Shown here one piece after another: positions 11,061-24,027 of a stretch of 64,000 nucleotides of DNA. Numbering within the stretch: the stretch's first letter is position 1; each line of letters opens with the position of its first letter. Both the position numbers and the translations under genes were made by a program. The DNA is from Hetaerina americana (lineage: Eukaryota > Arthropoda > Insecta > Odonata > Calopterygidae), in the NCBI GenBank assembly GCA_022747635.1, contig JAKTNV010000005.1:35688336-35752335 (forward strand), in the 5' to 3' direction. Below the pieces are notes generated by a model that saw only the letters and a list, made by a program, of their open reading frames with translations, searched no databases and had not been told where the DNA came from.

Positions 11061-13630
11061 CTGGCTCAGTCACGAGCTACGAGAGTCTGTTATTTCATTC
11101 AAAAAGGGAGATTACGCACTGCATATATTTATACCCGAGGGCAATTTACCTTTAGAAAAGCAAACCTCGTCGATAGTCATTTGTCGATTTAAATTGCTGG
11201 GGAAAGCATAAGAGTATATGTATATGTATTCATAATCATTACTTTAACACTAAGGATAACAAAGCTTACGTATCGAATTACAAATGAGTGGTGAATCAAT
11301 GTAAATCAATTAAAATCTCCAAGTTATTAGGGATATAAAATCTATTCATACTTATTTATTGAGTTTAACTCAGCAATTGCCAGTAGAATATTGACAGATT
11401 GATTAATTCTTCGCCGAAAAAAAATAAGACTTGAAGAATAACGGTTTTACATACATGGAATAAGCTAAGTTACTTCTAAACCCAAGGGTTATTCACATTT
11501 CGTATGTATACATAAAATGAATCGTCGTTATCTACTAATTAAAAGTATAAACCATCGTAGCAAGTATTCACGTACATTTTTTACTTATTTTAATCGGAAA
11601 CGTTACTATGCCGAAACGTATAGAAAAATGGAAAACCTCTCGAGTAGGGCCATCAATTGACAAATTAACTCTACTTGGATTCAGAAAATACTAAATGTTT
11701 ATTCTTAATGTGAATGAAATTTAACATTACCATCTTTCCGTCTTGCGAATTGGTGTCAATTACGAGTGATCTATAAAATCTTCTTGTGAATTAAGTTCAA
11801 ACATTTCGTTAACTTTTCAGCTACTTAAGTAGGAATAGACACAATAACTCCCTTATTCTGAGAGTAAAAGAAACCAAAAACTTCCTTCCAGGTGGTATTC
11901 CTTGTGTGCATGTTCACTGTGGTTCGGCACCTAAAATATTCAAATTTAACTTCAGGTCGAGTCAGCTTTCGAATCGTGACCGTAACTACATAATCGGCAA
12001 AATAATGAAGGAATGAACATTCCCCGCGAGGAAACGATGGGGTTGCTCACAGGCGCGTATTGTTCCCTCGTTAAGGAGATTGAATTAAGGCAACGTAATT
12101 AAAATATTTAGTTGGATTATGTAAGCCAAATAAAGGTCAACTAGAATCGTGCCTCTGGTATCCTATTTAAATACATTCATTTACATATACAAGTTTTGCA
12201 CACGGAAGTTCATTTGCAAACAATCTTTCACAGCAAGTAATGCCACCTTGGAGTGTTTGAACTTTCAAAGGTCTTATAGCTCAGGAACAGTCGACCGCGG
12301 AGCGTCAGCCCTCAATGCATATATTCACATGTATGCATTCCCTGGCAAGGTGTCAAGGGTGGGAGAGAAGCATATGTAGAAAGGTTTTAATTTATGACCG
12401 AGCATAATGCACTGGCAGACAATGAACAAACACCTTGGACGTGTTGGCTAAAACATTTGAGAGAAAATGGCTGAAAATTCACCAGACATTGCATGCACTT
12501 TCATGTTCGATGAAATTGTCGAGAAAAATCTTACGTTCAGATCACGTTCCTAGCTGAGCCTCATACCGTAAATATGAAGTCATTAGTCGCTACTGCACAG
12601 TAGTTATTCACTCACGAATTAATAATTAAATAAATGAAAGGTGAAAGGCGGGCGACAGAAATAATACCTATCAGTAGGGCAATGGGAGAACGATATCAGA
12701 AAAGTGTGCGTGCACGACCTTAAAATCGAATCGCCAACATCAATCCCATGGATGGTTCCCAAGTATGTTTACCGTCGTAATGAGGAGCGGGCTGTGTATT
12801 CGAGAAGTCATAGCATTTCAGGTGAGAAAAATTAACGAACGTAACTCAATTTTACGAGGAAAGAATTCACTTAATCACTAAATATTCTTATTCGAAAAGT
12901 CGATTAAGCGTGGCGGGACACGCTATCCTTAAATGTATTATTACTGCCACCTAGCCACGCCAAGACCAAAACATCCTGTTAAAAATAGAGCACCGAGGGT
13001 TCACTCACAGTACTATTTCCTATATAGCCATTCAATTATCCACATGACTGATGATTATTATACTGTAAATGATTACAAAGAAAAACGCTTAAGGCTTTCG
13101 GTTATTCTAATCAGAAAATGCTACCTCGTGGTTTTCCACGCCGAAATCTCGCAATACAGCAAAATGTATTCGAAGCATAAAAAACAATAAATATTTTGAT
13201 CACTTTGTTAACTGGTTTAGGTATATTTAGAAAAGTGTCTAAACGTTATATGCATCCTGGTTGAACCAATTAAAATAGCAACGGTATAGCACCTAAGTAA
13301 TGCAATCAAATAATTTAAGCCAGCATTCAATTTCTTGCAGTCCCAATCTCTAGCTAGATTTTTCAACCCAACTTCCGCAGTTGTACTTTTTTGCAGCACA
13401 TATAATGGCTCTATTCTCTTAAATCCATTATTTACGGACAATTATTTTATTGCGCGGAGAAAGTCTTAGGTTATTGGACCTTCTTAACTCTTCTCGGGAA
13501 TAAATTGAAAAACACGCAGGGCAAAAAACGGCGTGGACAGGGCACATTACGGGTGGGTCAGAATGGAAAAGGCGGCAGTAAAAACAAATAATGACGTAAT
13601 GTGATCTTTTATGCATCGCACGAAAATGAA
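11061..13630. other. AT-rich non-coding DNA
   Basis: Composition is uniformly AT-rich with many stops in all frames. I see no gene, long repeat or clear regulatory motif cluster. Confidence 0.5.
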
Positions 13631-14050
13631 ATGACTGGATTCTGGCCCACCGCATGCCAGGCTGTTGGACTCTTCGCCGACAATGGTACCGCGGAGGGAT
13701 GAACGAACGATGACGACGGTCTCGGGGGATTAGACCCGGCCGACGCTCCCCGCTCAATTCAACGGTTCCCGTGGACGAGGGCCACGGAGGGGCTTCGGGG
13801 GCCGGGAAAAGGGGTCCAACGGCGGTGTCCGACGCAATCGCCGACCCCTGGTTCCATTAAATGGTGCCCGGGAAGACGTCCCAGGGGGAACGGTGATGAG
13901 CGCCGCTGCGGTGGGGCCCGACTCCCCTTTCCCGTCGCTCACTTTGCGCGAGTCGAAATCACCCGCCTCGAACCCCTGCACACGGCCGTGTTTACGTGAA
14001 GTTACTGGGCGCAAAGGGACACAGCTCCCGCAGTCAAGTGATTCATTCAT
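13631..14050. promoter_or_regulatory. Compact CpG-rich island in an AT-rich desert
   Basis: About 400 bp is conspicuously rich in CpG and mixed in base order, unlike the simple purine/pyrimidine blocks elsewhere. It includes a GGGGATTAGACCC string, a homeodomain-type GGATTA core, at about 13726-13738. The open frames here show no known domain. It could be an intronic enhancer or alternative promoter; this is inference from composition only. Confidence 0.35.
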
Positions 14051-15900
14051 ATGCATTTAATCCTGAGGTCAAATGAATCACGAGGAATCCTTTTTATCGC
14101 AAACGCATGTACATACAATGGAAGAAACCGCAAATGAGAGTTATCGTTGCTGCTTAAAAGATAAATGAATCAATGTTAAAAGAAATTCTGTTGACACCGA
14201 TTTTACTTAACGTCGTAATGGCTAAATTTTTTCATGCGTTGGTATATATTCGTTAATTTTTACGACTGTGGCCATTTCTCACGGTGAATTCCAATCCTAT
14301 ATAGACAATACGCTGAGTGTCGTAACGCGATCATTTACGAGAATCTGAAAACCACCTTTAACCTTTAATGTACCCATCGGCGATCATCACATCAGTGAAA
14401 TCATTGCTTTAGAAACCAAGGTTCCCATCGCGATCATTAAAGACGTCTACTAATCTAAAACAGGAGACTTAAATTACGTTATAAGAGAATGTGTAATAAA
14501 AACCACGCGATTCAACTTTGATAAGAGAATGGAATAAACACCTGTATATTACTCCTAATATGACTTACATTTAAAAATCAGTAAGACATTTTAAGCACAT
14601 TATTTCAATTTTTCAATTGATTATAAAACTGATGTTGCCTCGTTCGCAACCATTCTGAGAGAAAGCGACGGTAAAACCTTATCGCTTAATATTACTATTT
14701 TATTATTGGTATTCAACCGTATAAGGTAGGTTTTGGATGGACACAGACCATACAACGGTACAAAAATACATCTCTTATAATTACTATTATAGTCTCAAAT
14801 ATAATTTCAGTTGTAATTGAAAAGCTCGGTGGAATCGACAGTCGCCTGCCTTGACGTTAATGAATAAAGATTTTATCCCGCTAAAACTGCAAAGAGGGCG
14901 GAGATAAAACGGGTTTCCATTATAGAGGAAAAGACAGAATATTATTCATTTCACGATGCAGAAATATTTTTTGTGATTCGTTCACAAAAACATTAGATTC
15001 CATGATATACTAAAATACGCCAACATTACGATTTTAAGCGAAATGACGAATAACTTAAGCAATTTTATTCCGAAAATACCTGACTCAATTATCAAAGACT
15101 ACTCTGCTACCCAATATTATCCAGCTGTTAGCTTCAACAAAATCTATTGATAAATTTACAAGGCTTCAAATTAAACTTGCATAGAATTAATTTATGTACC
15201 AAGGGAAAACGTTCGCTAAAAATACCTGCAGTATAATTGCGATATTTTATTAAACTCAATATATACCTCCTCGAAAGTGTAGGCCTATTGTATACAATTC
15301 TCCGTGCTTTTAAGTACGTCAAAATATTCCAATAATCTCACACGGTATAAGAGATAATACTTTTTATGGCCCACTAAATATTACCAAAACAAGAATTTGC
15401 ATTTATTGCCTGCCTAGTTCAATTCGAATGCCGCAATCAGGTATTTCCTAAATCAATCGTGGGAGCTCTTCACACTTTACGTGATAGTTTCACACCTAAA
15501 CAGTTTAGTTATTTGTAATATAACAGACTTTTGTGAAGTATTTTCCAATTCAAAAGGAATTAATTAAATATTTTATGAATTATGCTGAATTAAAATTTGC
15601 TACGGAGGCAATGTAGTACTTCAAATATGGCGCCTGACCTGAAATAGGTACATAAGAACCGCAAAACGTGGCAAGCATCGCACACAATAACAAGTGGAAG
15701 GGAATGAAAACTATTGAGACAGTTGTGGTTTTACCTAGGACTATCACTCATTCCAGGGTGTTTTCAATTACAGTTTAACGCCTAACTGATAAGCCTTGCA
15801 CTTGATAACGCCCTCGATCCATACACATGATGACTAATTTCCACGGAAAAACACGACGAGAATCTCCCTTGAACCTTCGGAGCGCCTGAAACCGAAATAA
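14051..15900. other. AT-rich non-coding DNA
   Basis: No gene, RNA or mobile element is recognised. Confidence 0.5.
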
Positions 15901-17100
15901 TATTACTCCAATTTTAATCCGTCCCATTAAAATGCGATCCCTTTGTCCCCGAACACACAGCGATACCGAGAAGAACTGAACTGTGCCGACCGTTCGGTTG
16001 AGTGGTGGGTAGGTGGGAATTCAAAGCGCTCTCTCACTGAAGCCGTTTGAAAGTTCATCGGAAACTTTTTAACGTTCCCCCTCCACCCCCCTCCCATCAG
16101 CCCGCGGCTTAGGAGCACTTGATATTTTCGCGCGTGCTCCCCAGAGTGTGCTCGCGAGTGGTCACACCGAAAAATTGAATATCAAAACGGAGGCTTTTCA
16201 CGGGAAGGGAGATGAAGGGTGTGTATGTGTGTTAGGGAGAGAGAGAGAGAGAGAAAAGACGAGAGGAAACCTCCCTCCTCGTCGTCATGAAGGCAAAAAT
16301 GCGCATGCTCAACGCGGGGGCTCATGAAGGAGTGAGTAAAGGCAGGGAGAGAGTCGGGAGATGAAGAGAGACGATCGGCGCCGATGCCGGCGGGGGAAGC
16401 GTACCGGGGGGGGGGACCTTGGCCCCGGCGTGGGCGGTTTAGCAAACACCATAGGTGGTTAGATTATCGCAGGTAGGAAGAGAGAGAGGGAGGAAGAAAA
16501 TAGAGGTGGGAATGAACGGCGCGAGAATGAAACAGGGAGGAGGGAGGCGGCGGGCGTTGGGAGGCTCAACAAATGTCTCTCACGTTTCCCGTAAAATACA
16601 GTAGGTTGTCTCGAGGCGTGCGGAATTCTTTAACGCCCAGTTACGAATGCTAATGGTCAATTCATTAAAGGTGTATGTGCACCGCTTCCGCCGCGGAGCA
16701 CGCGAAATAAAACTTATCTTCCGAAATACCGACGACGCGGCTTTATTACGCGAGCATAGTTTATTTTTTTCTCTGTTTTGCACCGAGGAGCACAATGCCA
16801 TACGCGGGTGAAAGATTTGACGTAATTTTTGCAGGAGGGAGAGCGGGTGGGGAGGATAGGTGAACAGGCGTGCACCAAAGATAGCGCCGACGTTTGTGCC
16901 GGGGTCCGCAAACGCGCATGGACGCGAATTTGAGCGTGACCTCAAACGCTAAATGGCGGACATTTACACTCTCGAGAATTCAATTTTTCGGGCCAAAGTA
17001 TTCCGTTTCGCGTGGATTGAACAAATTCAAACGGTTTGATCGGATGTGGAGAGATGTGAGTGCCCTAAGTGTCGCTTTCGTGAACGGTTCTGATTAATAA
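15901..17100. other. GC-richer mosaic block with GA microsatellite and G10 run
   Basis: It contains a purine-rich part (16190-16560) with a (GA)n microsatellite at 16236-16254 and ten consecutive Gs at 16406-16415, followed by a mixed CpG-containing part to 17100. No recognisable exon is seen. Confidence 0.5.
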
Positions 17101-19921
17101 TTAACAATGGATGAAAACAAATTCCTCTCATGAGACGTTGGGAACTCAATACTTTGTGAACTCTAAAATATGTGATAGCTAAAAATGTGTGATCTAGTTG
17201 AGTCAGTCTTACAACACTAGATTAATTTACTTTCTCACTGAGAGGTATGCATCTAAAAATCAAAATAAATTAGCCCTAACATTCACTGCATTGTATCTGA
17301 GACTTCAAAATTTACGAGATGTGGATTTCTAGAAATATGTTAAGAATAATCAACAATTTATTCAGACAATGGAATGGATTAACATTCAATAATTTTACTG
17401 GTAAATAGATATAATTAAGCATTTAACTAAGAAGACAAACATTTTCTATGGAAAAATCTGTGGAATTACCACGTCTGATTGATTTAGTAAAATTGTTTAT
17501 AAGTAAAAAACCACATTAGTTGTAAGATAGGTGAAAAAATTTGGTTATGATTATGAAAACTAGAGGGATATTGAAAGAGCAATTAACTAATCAAAGATTA
17601 GTGTGTGCTTGTGTATTAGGTAATTCTATTTTCTTAAGAATTGAATATGAATATTTTTAGCCCTAAAATGAAAGAAAAAACTGCCAAAGAAAAAGCAGGA
17701 TCGTCTGCCTCGAAGAATAAATTATTGACTACGAAACCTCATGGCAAGCTTTGCGATAAGATGAAGAAGTTTTCAATAAAATTTACATTGAAGAGGAGTA
17801 TTGCACGAGAAATAATAATACGAATTCTAAGACGTAATTACAATTTCGTCAATAGACCCCTTTCAGACGCAAGGCATTTTTCCAAAATGAACAAATTTGA
17901 TCTGTAGCAAAGCAGAATTCACGGTACTCCACTAGTAACTCCTCAATTGAGCAACAACGGGACCAAGAGGTCATCCAAAATATTTTAAGTAATCGTACTC
18001 TGCTCATAATCATGTAATATGTATTACTTCCAAACTTAACAGTCATAGACTTTCATGTGTGAGGTTTTATATACAGGGAAAATTCTATTTTGAGCCCTTA
18101 GAAACTCACTTCCGAATCTCCCAAAATATCTTAAAAGTAAAATATTTCAAAACATTATTTTGAACTAGATCCCCCGGCACGAATGTAACGTTCATGAGTT
18201 TAAACAAATTATCTTTATTTCCATGAAATAACTGGCTACAACATAAGATAAACCTTGCAAAACCAGAGGAAATAATAAGAAGGCAAGTATGCATTCATAA
18301 GGCGATCACCTTTCTCAGTCATGTGAAAGAGGCCAATGTGTTTTAAAGTTGTTCAAGGAAGTTGAAGGAATTAAGAAACTAGACTTAAACATGGATACTT
18401 TCAAGAGCAAATCGCAAGGAGACAAAATCTGCACGTACGAGAGAGAGTGAAGCAGAGGGAAATTAACCAAGAAGCCGTCGCTTGCGTCCACCTGCACCTA
18501 CCTCTCGCCTTATCTCCTGACCATCGAATGAGAAATGGAGAGGAAGGAGTGAAAGATCGCTTGACATCGCTCTCCTGTCTGTGCTGAAATTAATCCTATC
18601 GATTGAGATCACGATCGACGTTTTGTTTATCGATCACAGAATGAAACGTGATACTGGCTCATTCGAGCTAAAAGCGACGCCGGTATGTTTAACCGCGTGT
18701 AAATCTTATTATGTGGTGAGTCTTGATGGATAATGTGACCACCAGATGATGTGTAATCACGGGGATTAAAAATGCCATGATTAATAGCGGAAGTGTAAGT
18801 ACGATATTTATATTCTTATATGTACGCAGGGAGAGTCATAGGAGAGGCGGTAGGTTTAGCAACTATTAGCATTACGTGTGCGTGTGGGAGTTTTCCGACA
18901 CATTCGCTTCGCACCTCGAGTGGTTCACGTGTTCCATAAAATAACTTGAAATTAATAACAAAAGATAGAAACCCATCAATTAAAACATGCACTCAAAATT
19001 TTAAAACTCGTGCTAAATTACAGGTAATGAACATAAATAATATAAATGTATTACCCAAATCTAAACCTTTTCCGGTCTTTATCGGCAGCCAGCGTAATAG
19101 ATAGGTTTAAAAATAACTTTTCCGGCGATATTTTTGCGAAACCATTGAAAATAATTGAATATTTTCCACGGCCTTGTCAGCATTCTCACATGGCTACAAG
19201 TAATCCTGATATGAAAATGAATCCATAACCAAAGAAGTGGAAACTCAGCTTTTTTTATCGAATATGTTAGTAAAATGAACACTGAAGTAAATTCAATACA
19301 GAGTAAAAACAACCGTTTTACTCTTATACGCGTCATTGGAAAAACTTCCTTTTATTAATGCGTTCGTTAATTTCGGTTAAAATGAGAAATTGTTGCCCGG
19401 GATTCCATTTATTGCTCGAAAGGCAGTCTGCCTTGCCTAGTTGGAATTCCATGCTATTAAGTGTTCTTTTTTCATATACTATTTATAATTATAAGCATTC
19501 ACAAGAATGGGAATGAATATACTCACGTACACGGCGCACTTGGGCTAAGCAAAGGGCTCACGACACACATGACCCCAGATTATTTTTCCCTCAAAAGACA
19601 AAAGAATAGTAATTTTCTTCCCTTTGCATACAGTTGAAGATCAAACGGTCGGAGGACGATTGTCAGTTTTTACTCCAAGGAGAACGCAAAACGTCGATTA
19701 GACTCCTGCTCAAGTGCAAATGAAAATGTACCCCAATAAACTTCCTTAGCTTATGAAGCATAGACATTCCAAATCATTTGAAAAATTTAGATGGACGCAT
19801 GGGTTTAGGTAGAACAACGCATTTTAGCTGCTAAAACTTGGAACGACCCGGTAAACCAGAAAACTAACCTCACCTATGACGTACTATAGTTCTTGAACTT
19901 GGATAGTGAACTTAATATTAA

Positions 19922-19950
19922 TCGTAGATGTAAAGGTTTTACATCTACGA
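19922..19950. repeat. Perfect 13-bp inverted repeat (hairpin 1)
   Basis: TCGTAGATGTAAA (19922-19934) is followed by GGT and then the exact reverse complement (19938-19950), giving a tight 29-nt hairpin. It lies 13 bp from a second, longer hairpin. Confidence 0.9.
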
Positions 19951-19963
19951 GTATCCGTACGAT

Positions 19964-20017
19964 ATCAGGGGACAAATGATTCAGTTCCCATTGGGACTGA
20001 ATCAGTCGTCTCCTGAT
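19964..20017. ncRNA. Imperfect long hairpin (hairpin 2), possible small-RNA precursor
   Basis: Arms 19964-19984 and 19997-20017 pair at 18 Watson-Crick and one G-U position out of 21. Pairing continues inward with one T-A pair, one bulged T and three C-G pairs, leaving a 3-nt loop. The stem is miRNA-like in length and mismatch pattern, but the loop is short for a typical precursor. A fold-back or MITE remnant is equally possible. Strand is undetermined. Confidence 0.35.
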
Positions 20018-21470
20018 TGGGTAGATGCAGAAATGATGGATTTTTAATTAATCGCAAATAGGCCGACTAGTTGGGAGCAAAGTGCAATAATTATTAGCAG
20101 TTCCAATACCAGTGCCGAGCAAAATTCTGAGAGAAAGTAGACTTCTCAAGGAATTAAATTTGCTCATGCGGCTTTTTTTTCAATATTTTGTATCCTTTAA
20201 TAACATTGAAGACGTCAAATGAAATTAGGGACAGTTTGTATCTCAGGAGAAAATTTGCCACAACTTGTATTTCTGATAACTTTCCCCACTACATAGTCCT
20301 CCATAATAAATACTTGATTTTGAAATCCGTCAAACACTGAATCGTGATCTCACGACGGAAAGTGGACATATATGCGAAGGCTCGTTGTGAAACCACTTAT
20401 CATAAGGCGGGGTGATGGGTGTTGAGTGTAAAATCTAATGAACGAAATAAGCAAACATCCGTCAAATCATAACCTACGCCCAAAAATGAGAGGGACGCCA
20501 CGTCGTGATGGAATCGTAAGTATACTACTGCTCTCGCTTACAAATTGCAAATACCAGGCATCCCCACTACCGCGTGAGAGTTAGCGCGTGAACACAGAGG
20601 TGTGTCATCTTATCTGAATCTCGTAAGTGTCCTAGAAAATGAGTAACAATGCTAATGGCAAAATTTTCTTATCCAGAGGCATTTGCTGCGGGGTTATAGA
20701 GATAAAAATGCGTATCTACACCATATCCCGATGGCTTTCCTACAGCAATCGGAGTGATAACTTGAGTGTAGTAGAATGCTCTACCCAACAAAAGTATCCC
20801 ACAGCCCTTCCCAAGTAACGTTGGGATGTTAATGACTAGGCTGAGAAATGATTGAAGTATTTTTCTTTGTGAGAATGGGCTATGCCTCAGTATTTTTTTC
20901 ATTTCCAGTATGAATAATATTTGTATCTGCTATTTTTTCTACATCTAATGTTACCACCGAACCTAATGGTCGACTTGTAGCTATTGCATTAATAAAAAGA
21001 AAATGTGCTCATAGGGAAAGACACCGTAGTTACGACGAGAAAACTAAGTCATCCTTTTCTAGTAAAAATGGTAGGAGTTTTCTTTCTTTTTATACATTTC
21101 TATCTATTTTCTTTCACGATTAAAATGCACCCTCGGTCTATTCTCCTAGAAAATTATTGGTCTCTCAGACAAATACTCAAGTATCTACGATATTTTCTTG
21201 AAAAAGCTAATTTGAGTTAGCATCATACTCTCCTATTATCTAACTCAAGTCCCTCTAAATTCTACTTTTCGACTTGAACATGGCTGCAATCCAAGTTTTA
21301 CATCCCCGTGATACAAACGAATGGATTTCTGACAAAAATAGATGCATCTGCACAGATTATTTTTGAGAAGTGGTAAAAATGAATACTTTGATCATTCTAG
21401 CTAATGCCTACAAGTCTATGGAACACCGAAAGCAAATGAATCTATTCATAAAGCCGAGAGTCTTGACGAG

Positions 21471-22960
21471 AAGATAGCCTTGAGCGCCGAGGAATTGCGA
21501 AGCGACGCGGCACGGTTTCGCGGCGAATCGGGGCCCCGCCGCCCGCGAAACGGAATATCAAGAGGCGGGTAGACCGTCGAGCGCGCACATTAGCCACTAA
21601 GAGCATCGGTTGAGATTTCAATGATTTCTTCGTTTTCCTCGAACTCGGGATATGATTTCCTTCACTTATACAACTGAGATCTTGTGAAAGGTTTCCCGAG
21701 AGAGATGGTTTATTTGATACACCGCAAGAAAAACATGGGTAGGTACGGCATAAAGAGAGACTGGGAAATTAGCCTCGGCGGAAGAGTGACATTGAAATTG
21801 GCATTCTCTACGAGAGCCTATTCCGGAGGGGAGTCAATAAATCCACGAGGAAATACTGATCGCTGGCCATACACAATTGAAATGAAACATATTTTACGTA
21901 GAAATGCTGTAAAAATATCCCCGCGGCTCCCTGAAATATTAGTTCCGCCAGGACATGAGAATAGTATTTCAATCCAGGTTCAACTCTGTAGATGGTATTG
22001 CCTTCGCTGTCGTTGAAAAACATGAAATACGGAGCAGTGTAACGGATGAATTAATGGATCGAAGCACAAAAAGCTAGCCATGGGCCGACGATGGAGGACT
22101 TCTAAAAACGGCTAAAGGCCAACGGAAATGAGAGGAAACGATTTGATACCCCGTGCATTTTTGCGAATGCATTGTGGACCCAGTGATTTGTTTACGAGTA
22201 CACCCCGGCGAGTTGATCTGAGCATGGCGAAGCCAGCAAAGATCTCGAGCTTTCTCTGCTCTCCCGCGGAAGGATTGAGCAGAATTAAAGCCAGTAGTTT
22301 GTCGTGGAGAAAGCGATCGTAACTCGCGAGATCACAGACCATAGAAAACGCTCCTGCCGGATCATTCCAAGGGATTGAGACGAGAGCGGAACATCATCCT
22401 CGAACACTTCGGATTCCGGCTCGACGGAGTCCCACTGGAGATCCGAGGAAAGAGCGTCGTAGTCTAATCATAGAAATAAAATTGAAAACGGTACAAAAGC
22501 GTGCAGTCGGACATTGATCACACCCCTTCTTCCTTCCGCATGTGAACCGAGGGTAATACTCCATTACGGAGGAAACAGAAAGCTCGTTATGATAATCCGA
22601 GGCGCCGCCCGGACAAATCAAGTGGCTCACCAGGCTATCGATGCAATCGAAGGCAATGGAAGAGAGAGCGGAAGGAAATATATCCTCGATAGATATAGTT
22701 GTAAGTTGACTGAGGGAGGAAATATGCGATTCCTAAGCAAAGAAACAACGTGCCTAAGACCGTCAAAGTTAAATAAAAACGAACAAAAAAAACGATTGCA
22801 ACTTGAAACAAATCGATCCTGGAAATGATGAATAATTTCTAGGGAGATTGAGACATCTATCCACCCACCTACGCACACACACCTTCGAAACCTGGAAATT
22901 ACTCTCCCAGCTTCTCGACGCCAACGCGACGTTACACAGTTTTCCGCGCGGCTAAATTTT
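21471..22960. other. Intermediate-GC block with a GC-rich hairpin at its start
   Basis: A CpG-dense core at 21480-21590 contains 9-bp inverted arms (21515-21523 and 21543-21551) around the palindrome CGGGGCCCCG. The remainder has several 60-115-codon frames on both strands without any family I recognise. Confidence 0.4.
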
Positions 22961-23700
22961 AGGTCCGCGGTGGACAAAATGACTGAGTGCGTGGAGCGTG
23001 CACAAGGGGTCGCGGGAGGAGGCGGGGGTGTTTGCTGGTGGCTCCGTGAGTGTGGAGGGAGGGTAGGCGCTGGGGGAGAGTGAGGGTTGAGAGAGGGTTA
23101 CGGACTGGGGATAGGAGAACGGAGGAGGAGGAGGGAGGAAGGGAGAGAAGACAGACAGTGTTGTGAGGTGTTAAGGCGAGAGGTAAAAGGGGACTTGGGG
23201 GAGGGATGGTGGGAGAGAGAGAGAGGGTGGTTTTCAAAAAGGGTGGAGGGTAAAGGGAGTCGGGGGTGGGGAGACGGGGAAGTGGGTGGCGGGTTCGCGG
23301 GGGAGATTCGAAAAGCGCCAGGTTAGGTGAGAAATATGTGGGGAAAGGAGTTGGTGGGGGATAAGTATTTGGTGCGGTGGGGTGGGTTGGCGCGCCATGA
23401 TGGAAGAAGAGGGAGGGATGGCAGAAGGAGAGTAGGATCTTTATTCTCCCTTGTTCGTCTTTTCACACTCAAAATTGATTACTTAGTAATGAGGGGAGGA
23501 AAATCCGAGATGGAGACGGAGGTGACATCAGCATCGTGCGGCAGTAGTAGAGGAGGTGGCAAAGGGAACGGATTTTCTGAGGATGCGAGCAAACGAGGAC
23601 GGAGGGCGAGTGCGGAGGGGCAGGATGGAGCCGATTCGGGGGAACAAAATGATTGAGGCGGGAGGGGGATAGAGGAGGGAAGAATACGCGAAATGGGAAG
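22961..23700. other. Long purine-rich (G/A) block
   Basis: The plus strand is strongly G/A-rich for about 700 bp, with short AG runs near 23210-23230. The frames it opens are Arg/Glu/Gly-rich on one strand and Ser/Pro/Leu-rich on the other, a composition artefact. Confidence 0.6.
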
Positions 23701-23820
23701 GAAAAAGATAAAAGGCAATGAAAGGAAGTTATCGCGCGAAACATGAGAGACGTTGCGAACATCCGCGGTTGAAGGTGGAAGCGAAAGAGGGAGGCGAGGG
23801 TAGTGAGAGAAGTGTGGGTG

Positions 23821-23860
23821 CCAACTGGCCAACCGTACGCCCGCGGGTTCGAATCCTTCT
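23821..23860 (+). repeat. tRNA T-arm-like sequence, probable truncated SINE
   Basis: GCGGGTTCGAATCC (about 23842-23855) is a perfect box B within a T-arm context, preceded by a CCGTACGCC string typical of the anticodon-to-T-arm region of tRNA-derived SINEs. The expected T stem has at least one mismatch and no clean box A lies at the right distance, so this is not a functional tRNA. It is followed about 100 bp later by a long (TA)n array. Confidence 0.5.
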
Positions 23861-23952
23861 CCCAGATGAGAACTGCCAAGGACCATCAATGAATGCATCA
23901 ATTCGAGCACATGCATAAAGTGTGTCCTTGTAGCTAGTTTACCGAAACATAT

Positions 23953-23960
<8 letters not shown>

Positions 23961-24024
<64 letters not shown>
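23961..24024. repeat. (TA)32 microsatellite
   Basis: Sixty-four uninterrupted bases of alternating T and A. Its length is likely polymorphic and hard to assemble exactly. Confidence 0.97.

Positions 24025-24027
<3 letters not shown>

Larger units (their letters stand above)
17101..21470. other. AT-rich non-coding DNA with a hairpin pair
   Basis: It is mostly featureless. The exception is two adjacent inverted repeats at 19922-20017, annotated separately. No open frame has a known domain. Confidence 0.5.

Noticed and set aside
21808..22023. 71-codon minus-strand frame beginning MFFNDSEGNTIYRVEPGL
   Set aside because: The start looks protein-like, but the rest does not and no family is recognised.
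23821..23860. Functional tRNA gene
   Set aside because: Box B is good, but the T stem has a mismatch, there is no clean box A at the right distance, and the cloverleaf cannot be completed.
23961..24024. TA array as a transposon terminus
   Set aside because: It is a plain dinucleotide microsatellite. No transposase, terminal inverted repeats or target-site duplication can be tied to it.
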